Notes: a model not told the origin generated them from the letters alone. Shown: positions 1-8,126, counted from the stretch's first letter. The stretch is DNA of 64,000 bases from a virus (IMGVR_UViG_3300042868_013265:1-64000); one strand, 5' to 3'. Numbers and translations: made by a program.

Positions 1-13
1 ACCGAAGAGTGTT

Positions 14-36
14 ACGGTAACAGTAAACGGTAACAG
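14..36. repeat. Two direct repeats ACGGTAACAG
   Basis: ACGGTAACAG occurs at 14-23 and again at 27-36, 13 nt apart, in a gene-free left edge. The GGTAAC core resembles the GTAACGG iterons at 8050-8080. It could be a protein-binding site or part of an origin. No coding potential is evident in 1-138. Confidence 0.4.
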
Positions 37-74
37 GGTAAAGGAGGCTCTCAGGGAAAGGAAAAGGGGTAAAT

Positions 75-90
75 GGGGTACAAGTACCCC
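75..90. other. Perfect inverted repeat GGGGTAC-AA-GTACCCC
   Basis: A 7-bp perfect stem with a 2-nt centre lies just downstream of the minus-strand glycosylation operon terminator. With so short a loop it is more likely a protein-binding palindrome than an RNA hairpin. Confidence 0.35.
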
Positions 91-96
91 TTAAAC

Positions 97-119
97 AAAA
101 AAAGAGCCCCTCAGGGCTC
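97..119 (-). terminator. Terminator of the minus-strand glycosylation operon
   Basis: On the minus strand GAGCCC, loop TGAG and GGGCTC form a 6-bp GC-rich stem followed by a run of seven T (plus-strand A run 97-103). It sits 20 nt past the stop of the last minus-strand gene, as expected for an intrinsic terminator. Confidence 0.75.
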
Positions 120-138
120 CATTTTCGTGTTTTTGAGG

Positions 139-870
139 TTAATCCGTCAGTTCGATGTTGAATTGATTCATAACCGTTTCAAACTTGTAGCGGTGAACAA
201 AATCATAACCACTGAATTCCCTGTCAAACTCATTTTCAATAAGTTCCTTCCAATTTTTATCACCGTGATGACCCCAAGAGGAAACTTTTTTGAGCATTTG
301 TAATTTGGTTTTGACCCAAGAGAAGTGATGCATAATTACCAATCCATTATACTCTTCATTTTCGATGCTTGGGATATTGTACAATTTGTAACTCCATCTT
401 TCTAACGGTGTGAAGAACAAATTTTCGGTCAATAAACTACGATGAGCAAGTAAACCGCAAATTTCATCTCTTTTCGCCCTATAAATAGGTTCTCTGAAAT
501 ACCAATGACACTTGAAATTTATCAAGGAATTGTATTTTAAATCGGCCTCTTGCAAATAATTGTACATCAAATTGCCGTCAGGTATTTCATCCGCATCTAA
601 AAACAATACGAACTCGCTGTGACTCAATTCAAGACCTTTATATCGCGCATAATTGTGATGATACTTGATATCATTGTTGGGTAAATAATCAAAAATATGA
701 TGCGTTACTCCCAAATGGCTCAAATCTTCAAGTTGATTGTCTATTTGACCGTTAAAATAATGAGAGCAAGAAATAATCACTATTTCATCAGAAAATATTT
801 GACATTGCTCAATAAGAGGCTTAATAAAGCACTTATCGTTACTGCAATATGAAATAACTACACTAATCAT
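139..870 (-). CDS. GT2-like glycosyltransferase
   Basis: A 243-residue protein beginning with a beta-strand typical of GT-A enzymes (ISVVISYCSNDK) and carrying FLFLDADEIPDG, a DxD metal and nucleotide-sugar site. It probably transfers a sugar in the cytoplasm. I chose the ATG at 870, six bases after the upstream stop, because it starts directly at the Rossmann-like strand. An in-frame upstream start at 903 would overlap the previous gene and adds 11 residues unlike the family. It is the last gene of the minus-strand glycosylation operon and is followed by a terminator. The sugar and acceptor cannot be read from sequence. Confidence 0.82.
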   Translation of the reverse strand: MISVVISYCSNDKCFIKPLIEQCQIFSDEIVIISCSHYFNGQIDNQLEDLSHLGVTHHIFDYLPNNDIKYHHNYARYKGLELSHSEFVLFLDADEIPDGNLMYNYLQEADLKYNSLINFKCHWYFREPIYRAKRDEICGLLAHRSLLTENLFFTPLERWSYKLYNIPSIENEEYNGLVIMHHFSWVKTKLQMLKKVSSWGHHGDKNWKELIENEFDREFSGYDFVHRYKFETVMNQFNIELTD

Positions 871-875
871 ATATT

Positions 876-1574
876 CTAACCCAACCCCCTTGCAAACAAG
901 CAAATGTTTTCATTTGATGGTAATTGATTATCGTGATTAACAAAGTCCAAATAATGATTACCAATTAAAATATTCATATCAATCTGATTATAAATTATCG
1001 ACGCGCAGGATTGGTCGTGTCGATGACCATTACATCTGACATCTTGACTTTCTGTTTGATTTATATTGCTGACTTTGCCATTAAAAATACCGTTTAGCAT
1101 AGATTCTTTCCAAGCGTCATAAAAAAAATTGCTTTTTTGATGTGTAAAATCCAAAGCAAAGAACTTGGTATCCAACATAGTCATATTCATTGTTTCGTCG
1201 CGTGTTAAATTGAAATAATTCAAAGCCCTGTCATTAGTCCAATTTCCAACTTTGAATCCTGAATCCATAAAAACATATCCATATTTATCAAGGGCTTCAA
1301 ATATTGGTCCCAAGTCCCTTACCACAAAAACAGAGCAATCTAACCATATAATTTGATTATATCCCATCGATAATAAATGTTCAAAACAATAAACTTTAAA
1401 TGCGTGTGAGTTATCTGCGTGCAAGGGTGCATTGACTTGACTTTCCGACTTGTACACGAAAAAATCTTCTTTACAATGACGCTGAAGGCTATTTTTTAAA
1501 CGAATTCTACCTTTGGTATAAAATCTACCATCTTTTCTTTTATCCGTGCCCAATGTGATTACAGCCCTTTTCAT
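876..1574 (-). CDS. Putative GT-A-fold glycosyltransferase
   Basis: A 232-residue protein. It starts with MKRAVITLGT and has IIWLDCSVFVVRDL in the middle, where a hydrophobic strand runs into an acidic site followed by RDL, as in GT8-like and related GT-A enzymes that use WLDxD-type motifs. The second Asp of a strict DxD is replaced (DCS), so metal binding may differ. Its start overlaps the upstream FkbM gene by 4 nt, implying co-translation. The family assignment is tentative. A role in building the same glycan as its neighbours is inferred from the operon. Confidence 0.65.
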   Translation of the reverse strand: MKRAVITLGTDKRKDGRFYTKGRIRLKNSLQRHCKEDFFVYKSESQVNAPLHADNSHAFKVYCFEHLLSMGYNQIIWLDCSVFVVRDLGPIFEALDKYGYVFMDSGFKVGNWTNDRALNYFNLTRDETMNMTMLDTKFFALDFTHQKSNFFYDAWKESMLNGIFNGKVSNINQTESQDVRCNGHRHDQSCASIIYNQIDMNILIGNHYLDFVNHDNQLPSNENICLFARGLG

Positions 1575-2212
1575 AATATTTTTTTTTTTACATAAATGAC
1601 ATTTTCAGGATTTTTCAAGAACATAGCCATCCCGTATTTAATACATTCTGTATTTATTTGTTCTAAAAGTTCAAAATCGCTATTCCATTCAATACACAAG
1701 CATTCGCACCCCAATTGGTTTAAATCCATTTGACGAAGAAGATTTAAGTCAAAACCTTCGCAGTCAATACTGATAAAATCATATTTCAGGTGATTTTGAC
1801 TACGAAAGTCAAACCAAGTTATAAAATCGGCTTCGACCTCAATAAAAGGCACATCCTGTTTCCATTTTTCAATTTCTTCTTTGTCCAATGATGAATATAA
1901 TGCCACATCTTTACCATCCCTGTAAGCACCGCTTTCGTAAAAAGTTTGAGTTCCATTAAACATTGCAAATCCAAAATTGTGTAAACTAATATTCGGTTTA
2001 TTTGAATGTAATTTTTCAAGAAGAGTAAAGGCCCTCTTGCTTGGTTCGATAAGGGTACATTTCCATCCATTTTCAGCAAATAAAAGACTATTAGAGAATG
2101 TTTTGCCATCATTTGCTCCAATTTCTATCATTGTTCCAATACCTAATTTTTCAGGGTATTGGTTTTTGAAATAATTAAAAATTATTTCATCTTCATTATT
2201 TTGTGAGTACAT
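1571..2212 (-). CDS. FkbM-type SAM-dependent methyltransferase
   Basis: A 213-residue protein with the FkbM signatures: MIEIGANDGKTF near residue 27 (SAM-binding motif I, with GANDG), TLIEPS as the acidic end of strand 2, and FISIDCEGFD near residue 145, the family's catalytic-region D(I/C)EG motif. FkbM enzymes usually O-methylate sugars or polyketide hydroxyls. In a glycosyltransferase operon a sugar methyl cap is the likely product. Cys replaces the usual Ile in DIEG. It overlaps the next gene by 4 nt. Confidence 0.85.
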   Translation of the reverse strand: MYSQNNEDEIIFNYFKNQYPEKLGIGTMIEIGANDGKTFSNSLLFAENGWKCTLIEPSKRAFTLLEKLHSNKPNISLHNFGFAMFNGTQTFYESGAYRDGKDVALYSSLDKEEIEKWKQDVPFIEVEADFITWFDFRSQNHLKYDFISIDCEGFDLNLLRQMDLNQLGCECLCIEWNSDFELLEQINTECIKYGMAMFLKNPENVIYVKKKIL

Positions 2213-2218
2213 ATTTAA

Positions 2219-2782
2219 TTATTTATGTGAAACGTATTTATAGTGATACAAGCAACCTTTAATCCTTGCTTCATTTTTACAAAAAGGCAATACTCTTTTA
2301 CTGTATTCCCTGTCTTCTCCGTATGTGATATCAGGGAATTTTGCTCTTAAAGCGTGCTCTCTTCTTATTGGGCTAATATGGTTTGGTGTTCTAAAATATT
2401 TGTTGTTTTCTTCATACCAATCTTTGCATTCAATACTTATCAACCAATCTTTTTGTTTCTCACCATCTGTGGTTATAATACCTTCAATGCCAATACAATC
2501 AACATATGGATGCTTCAGTATTGTGAAAAAAATCTTCTCCACGTAGTCATCAGAAACATCATCATCATCATCCACAAAAACAATGAATTTGCCGCGAGAC
2601 ATTTCTAAAAGAGCATTCCTCTTAGCCCCTGTCGTTAGGACATTGTTATTATGGGAACAAATTTCCACTTCGTTACAAAATACTCCCAAATCAAAACATT
2701 GATTATTCAATTTAGCCTTAATAGAATCAAACATTTCTTTCCTGTCGGGCATCGTACAAATCAGTATGCTCAAAGTTATCAT
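2219..2782 (-). CDS. GT2 family glycosyltransferase
   Basis: A 187-residue minimal GT-A protein. LSILICTMPDR at the N-terminus is the first nucleotide-binding strand. FIVFVDDDDDVSDDYV near residue 67 is an expanded DxD site, and YGEDREYSKRV near residue 157 fits the ED motif that supplies the catalytic base in GT2 enzymes. There is no membrane segment, so it should be cytosolic. The start overlaps the stop of the upstream gene by 4 nt. Donor and acceptor are unknown. Confidence 0.85.
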   Translation of the reverse strand: MITLSILICTMPDRKEMFDSIKAKLNNQCFDLGVFCNEVEICSHNNNVLTTGAKRNALLEMSRGKFIVFVDDDDDVSDDYVEKIFFTILKHPYVDCIGIEGIITTDGEKQKDWLISIECKDWYEENNKYFRTPNHISPIRREHALRAKFPDITYGEDREYSKRVLPFCKNEARIKGCLYHYKYVSHK

Positions 2783-3489
2783 AAGAATTTTTCCCTTTTA
2801 AACCTGAATACAACTTCTTCTTCATTGATGTAGAAATCTGCATCATACCTATCCAAGAACAAAGATTTACCTTGGTCCCAAGTTGAATCATTCTTTACAG
2901 CAATTTCATCTTTTTCCATAAGTCCTATGGTATGGTGATTGTGTTTAAAAACCTTATTAGTAAAATGCTGTAAGTCAATTATTTTGCCCAACATTTTTGC
3001 AACTACCGTCATTTCAGTATCACACCATAAGTGCTTATACTCAGGATAGTAAATGTATCCGAAACGGTTGTAATACTCTCTATCTAAAATCGGCAAAGTG
3101 ATAAGCCAATTGTTACCCAAATAACCGTCATTGGTTTTCACGATAAAATCGTGTTTCCCGTTAAGGTTCTCGTGCAAAAACTGATTCCAACCAAAGAACG
3201 CATCGAAATCATCGCTGACAACTACAAAAAGGTCTCCTTTTGCATTTTTGGCGGCTACGTTAACTGCATCAATTGCACTTCTGTTGGTATTGTATTGAAA
3301 TCTAACATCTTTGGCATTCCTGAATTCCCAATTGTACTGTTGCAAAGTAGGGTCATCATTGTCTACGGACAAGATATATTCAACCTCAGGAGGATTCACA
3401 GCGTTTGTCATCCACTTCTTGTAAGTCTCAAACGCCATTAATGGTCTTTGACGACTTGGGTGAATAATCGATATTGGTTTATTTTTCAT
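2779..3489 (-). CDS. GT2-like glycosyltransferase
   Basis: A 236-residue protein beginning ISIIHPSRQRP, then YILSVDNDDP and LFVVVSDDFDAFFGW, which look like the first strand, the UDP-contacting segment and the DxD-like metal site of a GT-A enzyme. The region around residues 145-190 has an HLWCDTEM motif that could provide the catalytic acid. It overlaps both neighbours by 4 and 11 nt, so it belongs to the same operon. I am confident of the fold but not of the substrate. Confidence 0.75.
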   Translation of the reverse strand: MKNKPISIIHPSRQRPLMAFETYKKWMTNAVNPPEVEYILSVDNDDPTLQQYNWEFRNAKDVRFQYNTNRSAIDAVNVAAKNAKGDLFVVVSDDFDAFFGWNQFLHENLNGKHDFIVKTNDGYLGNNWLITLPILDREYYNRFGYIYYPEYKHLWCDTEMTVVAKMLGKIIDLQHFTNKVFKHNHHTIGLMEKDEIAVKNDSTWDQGKSLFLDRYDADFYINEEEVVFRFKREKFL

Positions 3490-3670
3490 ATGTGTTCAGT
3501 AAGATTTGTTCTATCTGTTGGGAATATTCGCGCCTTACGGCCTCTTCTTTGTTTGTAAGTGGGATTCCTTTTTTGATTTGAAAAGCAATCATTATTAAAT
3601 ATTTATTATCAATATAACCTGTATTAATAAAAATATTCCAAGAATATGAATTAATTATTCCCTCAGCCAT
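3479..3670 (-). CDS. Small hypothetical protein
   Basis: A 63-residue protein with no recognised domain. The C-terminal half (KEEAVRREYSQQIEQILLNT) is predicted helical and could be a coiled coil. It overlaps the downstream gene by 11 nt and the upstream gene by 8 nt, the pattern seen for all genes in this operon, which is the main support for it being real. Confidence 0.5.
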   Translation of the reverse strand: MAEGIINSYSWNIFINTGYIDNKYLIMIAFQIKKGIPLTNKEEAVRREYSQQIEQILLNTYEK

Positions 3671-4079
3671 ATATAATTAATTGTTTATTTTCAGCGTCAT
3701 AATGAAACCCATTTCCGCACCCATACATCACTATTTCTTCTTTTTGGGTCAAAATTCCACTTTCTCCTAAAATTTTTAAAGAATTAACTTGAAAGGTAAA
3801 ACTCATAAATAATCCGTTAACGGAAATCATTTCTGCCAACATATGAGTTGTTTTACATTGTTCGCAGAAAAAAATATTTCCAAAAATAAATGTACAAGAC
3901 CATTTATTTGCCAAGTCATAAATCACAACTCCATTCTCTTCAATGACTTCAGACTCTTTGACAACAAAATTTCTCGTTTCAAAAAGCGTCGCAAAATTTT
4001 CCAATGTGATGGTAGATTCGGATTCCATAATGGCAAAAGAAATTATTTTCCCCAATAAGATAACACTCAATTTTTCCAC
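3663..4079 (-). CDS. Hypothetical protein of the glycosylation operon
   Basis: A 138-residue protein of unknown family. It is beta-rich, with a CEQC pair near residue 72, but no other metal ligands stand out. The ATG at 4079 gives a 13-nt overlap with the upstream FkbM gene. A second ATG at 4028 (MESESTITLENF) would remove a hydrophobic 17-residue N-terminus and may be the true start. No function is proposed beyond membership of the operon. Confidence 0.6.
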   Translation of the reverse strand: MEKLSVILLGKIISFAIMESESTITLENFATLFETRNFVVKESEVIEENGVVIYDLANKWSCTFIFGNIFFCEQCKTTHMLAEMISVNGLFMSFTFQVNSLKILGESGILTQKEEIVMYGCGNGFHYDAENKQLIIYG

Positions 4080-4900
4080 AAATTGATGGTTCTTAAATGA
4101 CCATCTCCGTGATATAAAACGAAAGATTTAAAACCAAAATTTTGACATTTTTGAATAAAATTTTCTTGAAAAATATCGAATTCAGGGGTGTGAGAATGGA
4201 ACTCCGCTGCTATACATACTAAACGCTGTAAAGCCGCGTCAGGCAAGGCCCCAAGTACCATTTCCTCTGCGCCTTCTATGTCAATTTTGAGGAAGTCCAC
4301 ATCGCCCCAAATTTTATCGCAAAAAATCGCGCGTATGTCAATGAGGGCGCAAGTTTCAGAATGAACCACATTTGCCAAAAACGGGTTAATTTTTGAGATT
4401 TGGCCACCACCGTTATGAGTATAATCTGTATGAATTTGAAAAGTGGTACTTTCAGATTTGTCCGAAACACCCAATTTGAATGTTTCAATAACATCGGGAG
4501 CAAACTGCGCATTTAATTCAAGACACCTATATGTGGGTGTCATTGGTTCAAAACAATATACTTTTTGCGCACCTCGTAAAACAGCGGCCCTCGCAAATGC
4601 TCCAATATTTGCTCCTATATCAAGGACTTTCATTCCTGAATCTATTCGGCAACCGTATCGTAAGTAATCACATCCCGTCGCATCAAATTGGGAATATGAA
4701 AAATTCTCGTGATAGAGATAGTTGTAAGAATCAAATTGTCCACTGTGATATTTTTCAACTGTGAAGTCTTTATCCTCTTCTTTTAAGTTTCTAAGTTGTA
4801 AGTGCCCTTCAGGGGTTAATGTTACAAAGTCGCCTTCTTGTAAGTTCCAAGGAGCAAATTGCTTTAAATATATCTTGTTCTTCATATGTGATAAATCCAT
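4067..4900 (-). CDS. FkbM-type SAM-dependent methyltransferase
   Basis: A 277-residue protein with a roughly 70-residue N-terminal extension, then VLDIGANIGAFARAA (SAM-binding motif I), VYCFEPM, and DFLKIDIEGAEEMVLG, the hallmark KIDIEGAE of FkbM enzymes. It is a second, more canonical FkbM enzyme than the one at 1571-2212. It is expected to O-methylate a sugar hydroxyl. It overlaps the TibC-like gene upstream by 19 nt, which links the sugar transferase and the methylase. Confidence 0.88.
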   Translation of the reverse strand: MDLSHMKNKIYLKQFAPWNLQEGDFVTLTPEGHLQLRNLKEEDKDFTVEKYHSGQFDSYNYLYHENFSYSQFDATGCDYLRYGCRIDSGMKVLDIGANIGAFARAAVLRGAQKVYCFEPMTPTYRCLELNAQFAPDVIETFKLGVSDKSESTTFQIHTDYTHNGGGQISKINPFLANVVHSETCALIDIRAIFCDKIWGDVDFLKIDIEGAEEMVLGALPDAALQRLVCIAAEFHSHTPEFDIFQENFIQKCQNFGFKSFVLYHGDGHLRTINLWKN

Positions 4901-5805
4901 CCCTTTTTAAATATTTCTTTCAAAACCTGTTCCGCTGATATTTCTGAACTACAGCAAAACTCTTTTTCAGTTCCCTGATGCTTTGGGCACCAATACCAAT
5001 CACCCCTGTTAAAACTTATGCCATCGGTGGTCCAACAATGCCGACAATCCGAATTGCTTTCAATCCTTATGTGATTTTCGTTTGTGGGTCCAAATTCGTT
5101 TATGTCTTCTGCCCAAGGTGCAATCATAACAGTTTTTTTACCCATAGCCTTTGCCACCCAACTTAAACCACTTGATAAACCGATGTAGAATTCGCTGTGA
5201 GCGATTATATTCAAAACTTCGTCAAATGGTAAGCCAACTTTAATTACAGCGTGTTTGGGAGGCTCGTTCCAATTTGGGTCGACTCCAAAACCAAATTCTT
5301 TATCCACCATAACAGGAGTGACATCTATTTTACGCAACATATGACATAACTCGGCCCATCGTAATGAATATCTATTGTCCTTACGGTTTCCTGAATTCCA
5401 ATATTTTATTTGGGCTGTGGAATGGATACTAAAAGAAACGTATTTGTTTTGAATTGGACGATTCATTTCAGGGTACCAAATCTTTGGGTCAATGAAATCC
5501 CATTTGAATTCTGATTTAGGACATCCATTACCAAATAGTTGATAAGCAAAGCCCGCTTGAACGGGCATATCAAACAGGTAATCTAAGTATATGTCGGCAT
5601 TTATATCATCCACAAAATTTATTGTGGGATAAACGGGCTGCAGATATTTAATGAGCCAATGAGCACAGGAAAAATTCACAATGTCAAAAGGGCTGAATGC
5701 TTGATACTTTTCTACCACTGCTACACAGGCTAAAGTATCACCAAGAGCGTGAGTGTTACATTTTATGTTTTGGTATATCATTGGAAATAATGGCAAATTA
5801 TACAT
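4882..5805 (-). CDS. TibC/Aah-like protein O-heptosyltransferase
   Basis: A 307-residue GT-B enzyme of the GT9-like, iron-binding autotransporter heptosyltransferase type. Visible landmarks are THALGDTLACVAVVEKYQ at the N-terminus, FYIGLSSGLSWVAKAMGK near residue 210 (donor site, as in heptosyltransferases), and a Cys cluster at 254, 257, 273 and 284/285 with the DWYWCPKH segment. Known relatives bind iron through four Cys and attach heptose to Ser of repetitive adhesins. At 307 residues it is shorter than the roughly 400 of TibC and lacks the N-terminal extension. It is the first gene of the minus-strand operon, behind a good promoter. A second copy of this domain ends the protein at 49818-51968. 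Confidence 0.82.
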   Translation of the reverse strand: MYNLPLFPMIYQNIKCNTHALGDTLACVAVVEKYQAFSPFDIVNFSCAHWLIKYLQPVYPTINFVDDINADIYLDYLFDMPVQAGFAYQLFGNGCPKSEFKWDFIDPKIWYPEMNRPIQNKYVSFSIHSTAQIKYWNSGNRKDNRYSLRWAELCHMLRKIDVTPVMVDKEFGFGVDPNWNEPPKHAVIKVGLPFDEVLNIIAHSEFYIGLSSGLSWVAKAMGKKTVMIAPWAEDINEFGPTNENHIRIESNSDCRHCWTTDGISFNRGDWYWCPKHQGTEKEFCCSSEISAEQVLKEIFKKGWIYHI

Positions 5806-5824
5806 TTTTGCCTTTTTGATGTTA

Positions 5825-5856
5825 CGAAGATATACACAACACTTTAAGTAAACAAA
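5825..5856 (-). promoter_or_regulatory. Bacteroidota-type promoter for the glycosylation operon
   Basis: Read on the minus strand, TTTG (plus-strand 5853-5856) is followed after 20 nt by TATCTTCG (5825-5832), one mismatch from the Bacteroidota consensus TTTG-N19/20-TAnnTTTG. It lies 20 nt upstream of the TibC-like gene. The -33 element overlaps the T tail of the preceding terminator. Confidence 0.65.
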
Positions 5857-5878
5857 AAACCCCCTGAAAACGGGGGTT
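5854..5878 (-). terminator. Terminator of the 5893-7791 minus-strand operon
   Basis: On the minus strand AACCCCC, loop GTTTTCA and GGGGGTT form a 7-bp stem followed by a T run. It separates the upstream small-gene operon from the glycosylation operon. Confidence 0.75.
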
Positions 5879-5881
5879 AAC

Positions 5882-5895
5882 TAAACATATGTTTA
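5882..5895. other. Perfect 14-nt palindrome
   Basis: TAAACATATGTTTA is a perfect palindrome in the short gap between the terminator and the possible peptide gene. It could be a repressor or restriction-type site; there is no further evidence. Confidence 0.3.
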
Positions 5896-5961
5896 CATTT
5901 TACCATTTCGCATAAGTATATGCTTATCGATTGACCATAACCATTTAAATAGTTTTTTCAT
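5893..5961 (-). CDS. Possible 22-residue basic peptide
   Basis: A short frame starting directly after the stop of the upstream gene (TAA-ATG) and encoding a Lys- and Trp-containing peptide (MKKLFKWLWSIDKH and onwards). The tight junction resembles the other gene boundaries here, but the length makes it only a candidate. Confidence 0.25.
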   Translation of the reverse strand: MKKLFKWLWSIDKHILMRNGKM

Positions 5962-6183
5962 TTAATCTCCTTTGAAAATTTCTTTGTTATCATCACCAAA
6001 ATTACGTGACTCTCGATGTTCATCAAAAGTTCGTTCTTTGAATTTTTGAATTACTACTCTAATCGCTTCGGTTATTTCTGAGGGTTTTGGTGGGGGAATT
6101 CCGTCACCTCGCCTCCAATCATTGTAATAAGCCAAAGTAATGATGGCTTCTTTCTCGGACATTGGTCGTGGGTTGTTTTTCAT
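5962..6183 (-). CDS. Small hypothetical protein
   Basis: A 73-residue, mostly helical, charged protein with a Pro-rich turn (GDGIPPPKPSE). No family recognised. Its ATG overlaps the stop of the upstream 58-residue gene by 4 nt, which supports expression as part of a minus-strand operon of small genes. Confidence 0.6.
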   Translation of the reverse strand: MKNNPRPMSEKEAIITLAYYNDWRRGDGIPPPKPSEITEAIRVVIQKFKERTFDEHRESRNFGDDNKEIFKGD

Positions 6184-6356
6184 TCTTCATCCCCTCCAAA
6201 ATTGGTTTTGGCATAATTGACTTCAATCGATTGAATTTCAGATGATATTTTCTCAATCATTTTAATCAACTCTCCTGTTGAATATTTGATTGCCGTGCCG
6301 TTGTCGTTGTCATCAATTTCAATTTCGGTGTCTTTGTGTTTAATCTTAATTTTCAT
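6180..6356 (-). CDS. Small hypothetical acidic protein
   Basis: A 58-residue product starting MKIKIKHKDTEIEIDDND, with a short beta-hairpin-like start followed by a helix (GELIKMIEKISSEI). It overlaps both neighbours by 4 and 11 nt. No known family. Confidence 0.55.
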   Translation of the reverse strand: MKIKIKHKDTEIEIDDNDNGTAIKYSTGELIKMIEKISSEIQSIEVNYAKTNFGGDEE

Positions 6357-6510
6357 TTAGCAAATCCTTTTTTGACTTTCGACGTTTAATTTTTCTTTCT
6401 TCTTGATACTCTTGATTTCTCAATTTTTTGCTTTTTGCTTTATTTTCAACAGTGTCTTGGGCCCTCAAATAAACCAAAAGGGCCCAATATATATCACCGT
6501 TTATGTTCAT
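6346..6510 (-). CDS. Small basic hypothetical protein
   Basis: A 54-residue product with a hydrophobic start and a strongly basic helical C-terminus (EERKIKRRKSKKD), which could bind nucleic acid. It overlaps the next gene by 11 nt and lies 6 nt after the upstream stop. The assignment rests on position and composition only. Confidence 0.45.
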   Translation of the reverse strand: MNINGDIYWALLVYLRAQDTVENKAKSKKLRNQEYQEERKIKRRKSKKDLLNEN

Positions 6511-6516
6511 CAATAA

Positions 6517-7113
6517 TTAATAAATTGCCCCCTGTATTTTTTGTAATTCCTGTTGGTGCAAATCAATATTGCTATTGACTTCATACAGAACTACAACCAA
6601 TCCACTACCTTTAATTTCAACGGATACATTTAAATTAGGGAACGAAGTCATATCGAACCAAAGGCTAATCCAACTTCCTTTTTCATTTTCAATCGCATTA
6701 AGTTCATAACCATCTCCTTCATAATATGGGGAACTGAAATATTCATATTTCTCCCCTATGACACCATATTTTGTTTGAAGTAATTCAACCATTGTTTCAT
6801 ATTTGGTTTTTGCAGATTGCCAAGAGACTCCTCCATCATAAAAAATGCTCACCTTTCTGACCTTTTTTGAAGTTATCGTGTGATACACGGTCAGGGTAAC
6901 ATTGTCATTAGCAAGTTTTCCTTTAAGGGATGTGTAACCCTTTTCAGTCTTATCGATGACGAAACCTTTGGCAACGAGCGCATTAACAACATAGTTTTTA
7001 TGTTGGTTTAATTCAATCCCGTAGAATGTTTGAGATTTTAATTCTTTCGGGGCGTAAAAGAAAGTGAATGCAATTAGGATGCATTGAACAACTGATAATT
7101 TGAGATTTTTCAT
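6517..7113 (-). CDS. Secreted hypothetical protein
   Basis: A 198-residue protein with a clear signal peptide: a basic start (MKNLKLS), a hydrophobic core (ILIAFTFFYA) and a likely cleavage site near residue 28, so it is exported to the periplasm or surface. The mature part is beta-rich and resembles small secreted Bacteroidota proteins of unknown role. It lies 3 nt after the coiled-coil gene upstream. Such a protein in a virus could alter the host envelope or exclude other phages, but nothing in the sequence shows which. Confidence 0.65.
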   Translation of the reverse strand: MKNLKLSVVQCILIAFTFFYAPKELKSQTFYGIELNQHKNYVVNALVAKGFVIDKTEKGYTSLKGKLANDNVTLTVYHTITSKKVRKVSIFYDGGVSWQSAKTKYETMVELLQTKYGVIGEKYEYFSSPYYEGDGYELNAIENEKGSWISLWFDMTSFPNLNVSVEIKGSGLVVVLYEVNSNIDLHQQELQKIQGAIY

Positions 7114-7116
7114 ATT

Positions 7117-7791
7117 TTATTTTATTTTGATTTGATTGACGTATTCAGGCAAAAGTTTGCGGAATGAGTATGACTGAACGAACTCTTTAAACATTTGCTC
7201 AAAAAACTCATACTGCTTGATTTTGTGCGAACGGAGAAGTGCAACAAAGTTTTCACCTAAATCTATAGGGTAATGGAATGCAAAAGATACTGTTTCGCGT
7301 TGCGTATTTTTTATACGTTCTGATTGTTTTATGCGGTCAAGAATCATATTCCTGTAACGCGGGCGGTCAAGTGCAATTAACATCATTGCTCGACACACTT
7401 CGGTAAGATTGAAACCTGATTCTTTGAGTTGTCGTGAAAACATTTTACCAATTGCAGGGTCTATATAAAGTTGAGTTCCCTTTTTGTTAATCCTGACTTT
7501 TTTGATGACTGATGGGTCAGGTTGAGATTCTTCCTGTGTGGATTCCGAAGATTCCTCTAATGTATTTTGACAATTGGCTTCTGCTGTGAGTTGAACATTC
7601 AAAATTGAATTGTTTGCCTGAAGTTGCTTAATTTCGGTCCTGAGCATAATGTTTTCTTCAATCAATTGACGATTGTAAATCATCATTTCCCTAATAATCA
7701 TAGGGGTTTCAGAATTCAAAGGTTCAGTTTCGTGATGGTTAATCCCAAATAAGGGGGATTTTCTGATTGGATGTTCCATAGTTTTGTTCAT
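7117..7791 (-). CDS. Coiled-coil protein, possible regulator
   Basis: A 224-residue protein. Residues about 35-65 form a leucine-rich coiled coil (NRQLIEENIMLRTEIKQLQ), followed by an acidic linker rich in Glu and Ser (70-90) and a basic helical domain with RINKKGTQLYIDPAIG. This layout (oligomerisation, linker, basic domain) would fit a DNA-binding protein. It is the first gene of a minus-strand operon facing the plus-strand replication region across a 368-nt control region. The function is not established. Confidence 0.6.
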   Translation of the reverse strand: MNKTMEHPIRKSPLFGINHHETEPLNSETPMIIREMMIYNRQLIEENIMLRTEIKQLQANNSILNVQLTAEANCQNTLEESSESTQEESQPDPSVIKKVRINKKGTQLYIDPAIGKMFSRQLKESGFNLTEVCRAMMLIALDRPRYRNMILDRIKQSERIKNTQRETVSFAFHYPIDLGENFVALLRSHKIKQYEFFEQMFKEFVQSYSFRKLLPEYVNQIKIK

Positions 7792-8046
7792 TGTGTGTTA
7801 TCTATTTGTGATTTCTATGCAATATTAAATAGGCTAATCGATTTGTGCAATGATGTTGATAAAAAATCTAATTGAATATTTGCAAATGGACCAAAATGTT
7901 TGTGAATGGTTGAAATGCATTTAGATTTTGATGATTGAACATAGAAAAAGTAAACTATTGGTTTTGAAAAATGTATTAGTGTAATGGATGATGTAATGCT
8001 ATTTGTAATACAATATGTTAATATAATCAGCAAGATATGATATTAT

Positions 8047-8082
8047 TATGTAACGATGTATGTAACGGTCTTGGTAACGGTA
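8047..8082 (+). repeat. Three 12-nt iterons with GTAACG core
   Basis: TATGTAACGATG, TATGTAACGGTC and TTGGTAACGGTA lie head to tail with no gaps, giving a GTAACG core at 8050, 8062 and 8074, exactly 12 nt apart. Slightly more than one helical turn apart, they would place a bound initiator or repressor on nearly the same DNA face. Confidence 0.6.
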
Positions 8083-8126
8083 CAAAAAAGTTTACATTCA
8101 AGATAAATGTGCATAAACAAGAATTG

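Noticed and set aside
871-903. Upstream start of the GT2-like gene at 139-870
   Set aside because: The 11 extra residues lie inside the preceding gene and do not resemble the family, whose first strand begins at the ATG at 870.
7815-8033. Minus-strand 72-codon frame in the divergent control region
   Set aside because: AT-rich, no family, no start context and no coupling to a neighbour; more likely non-coding control DNA.
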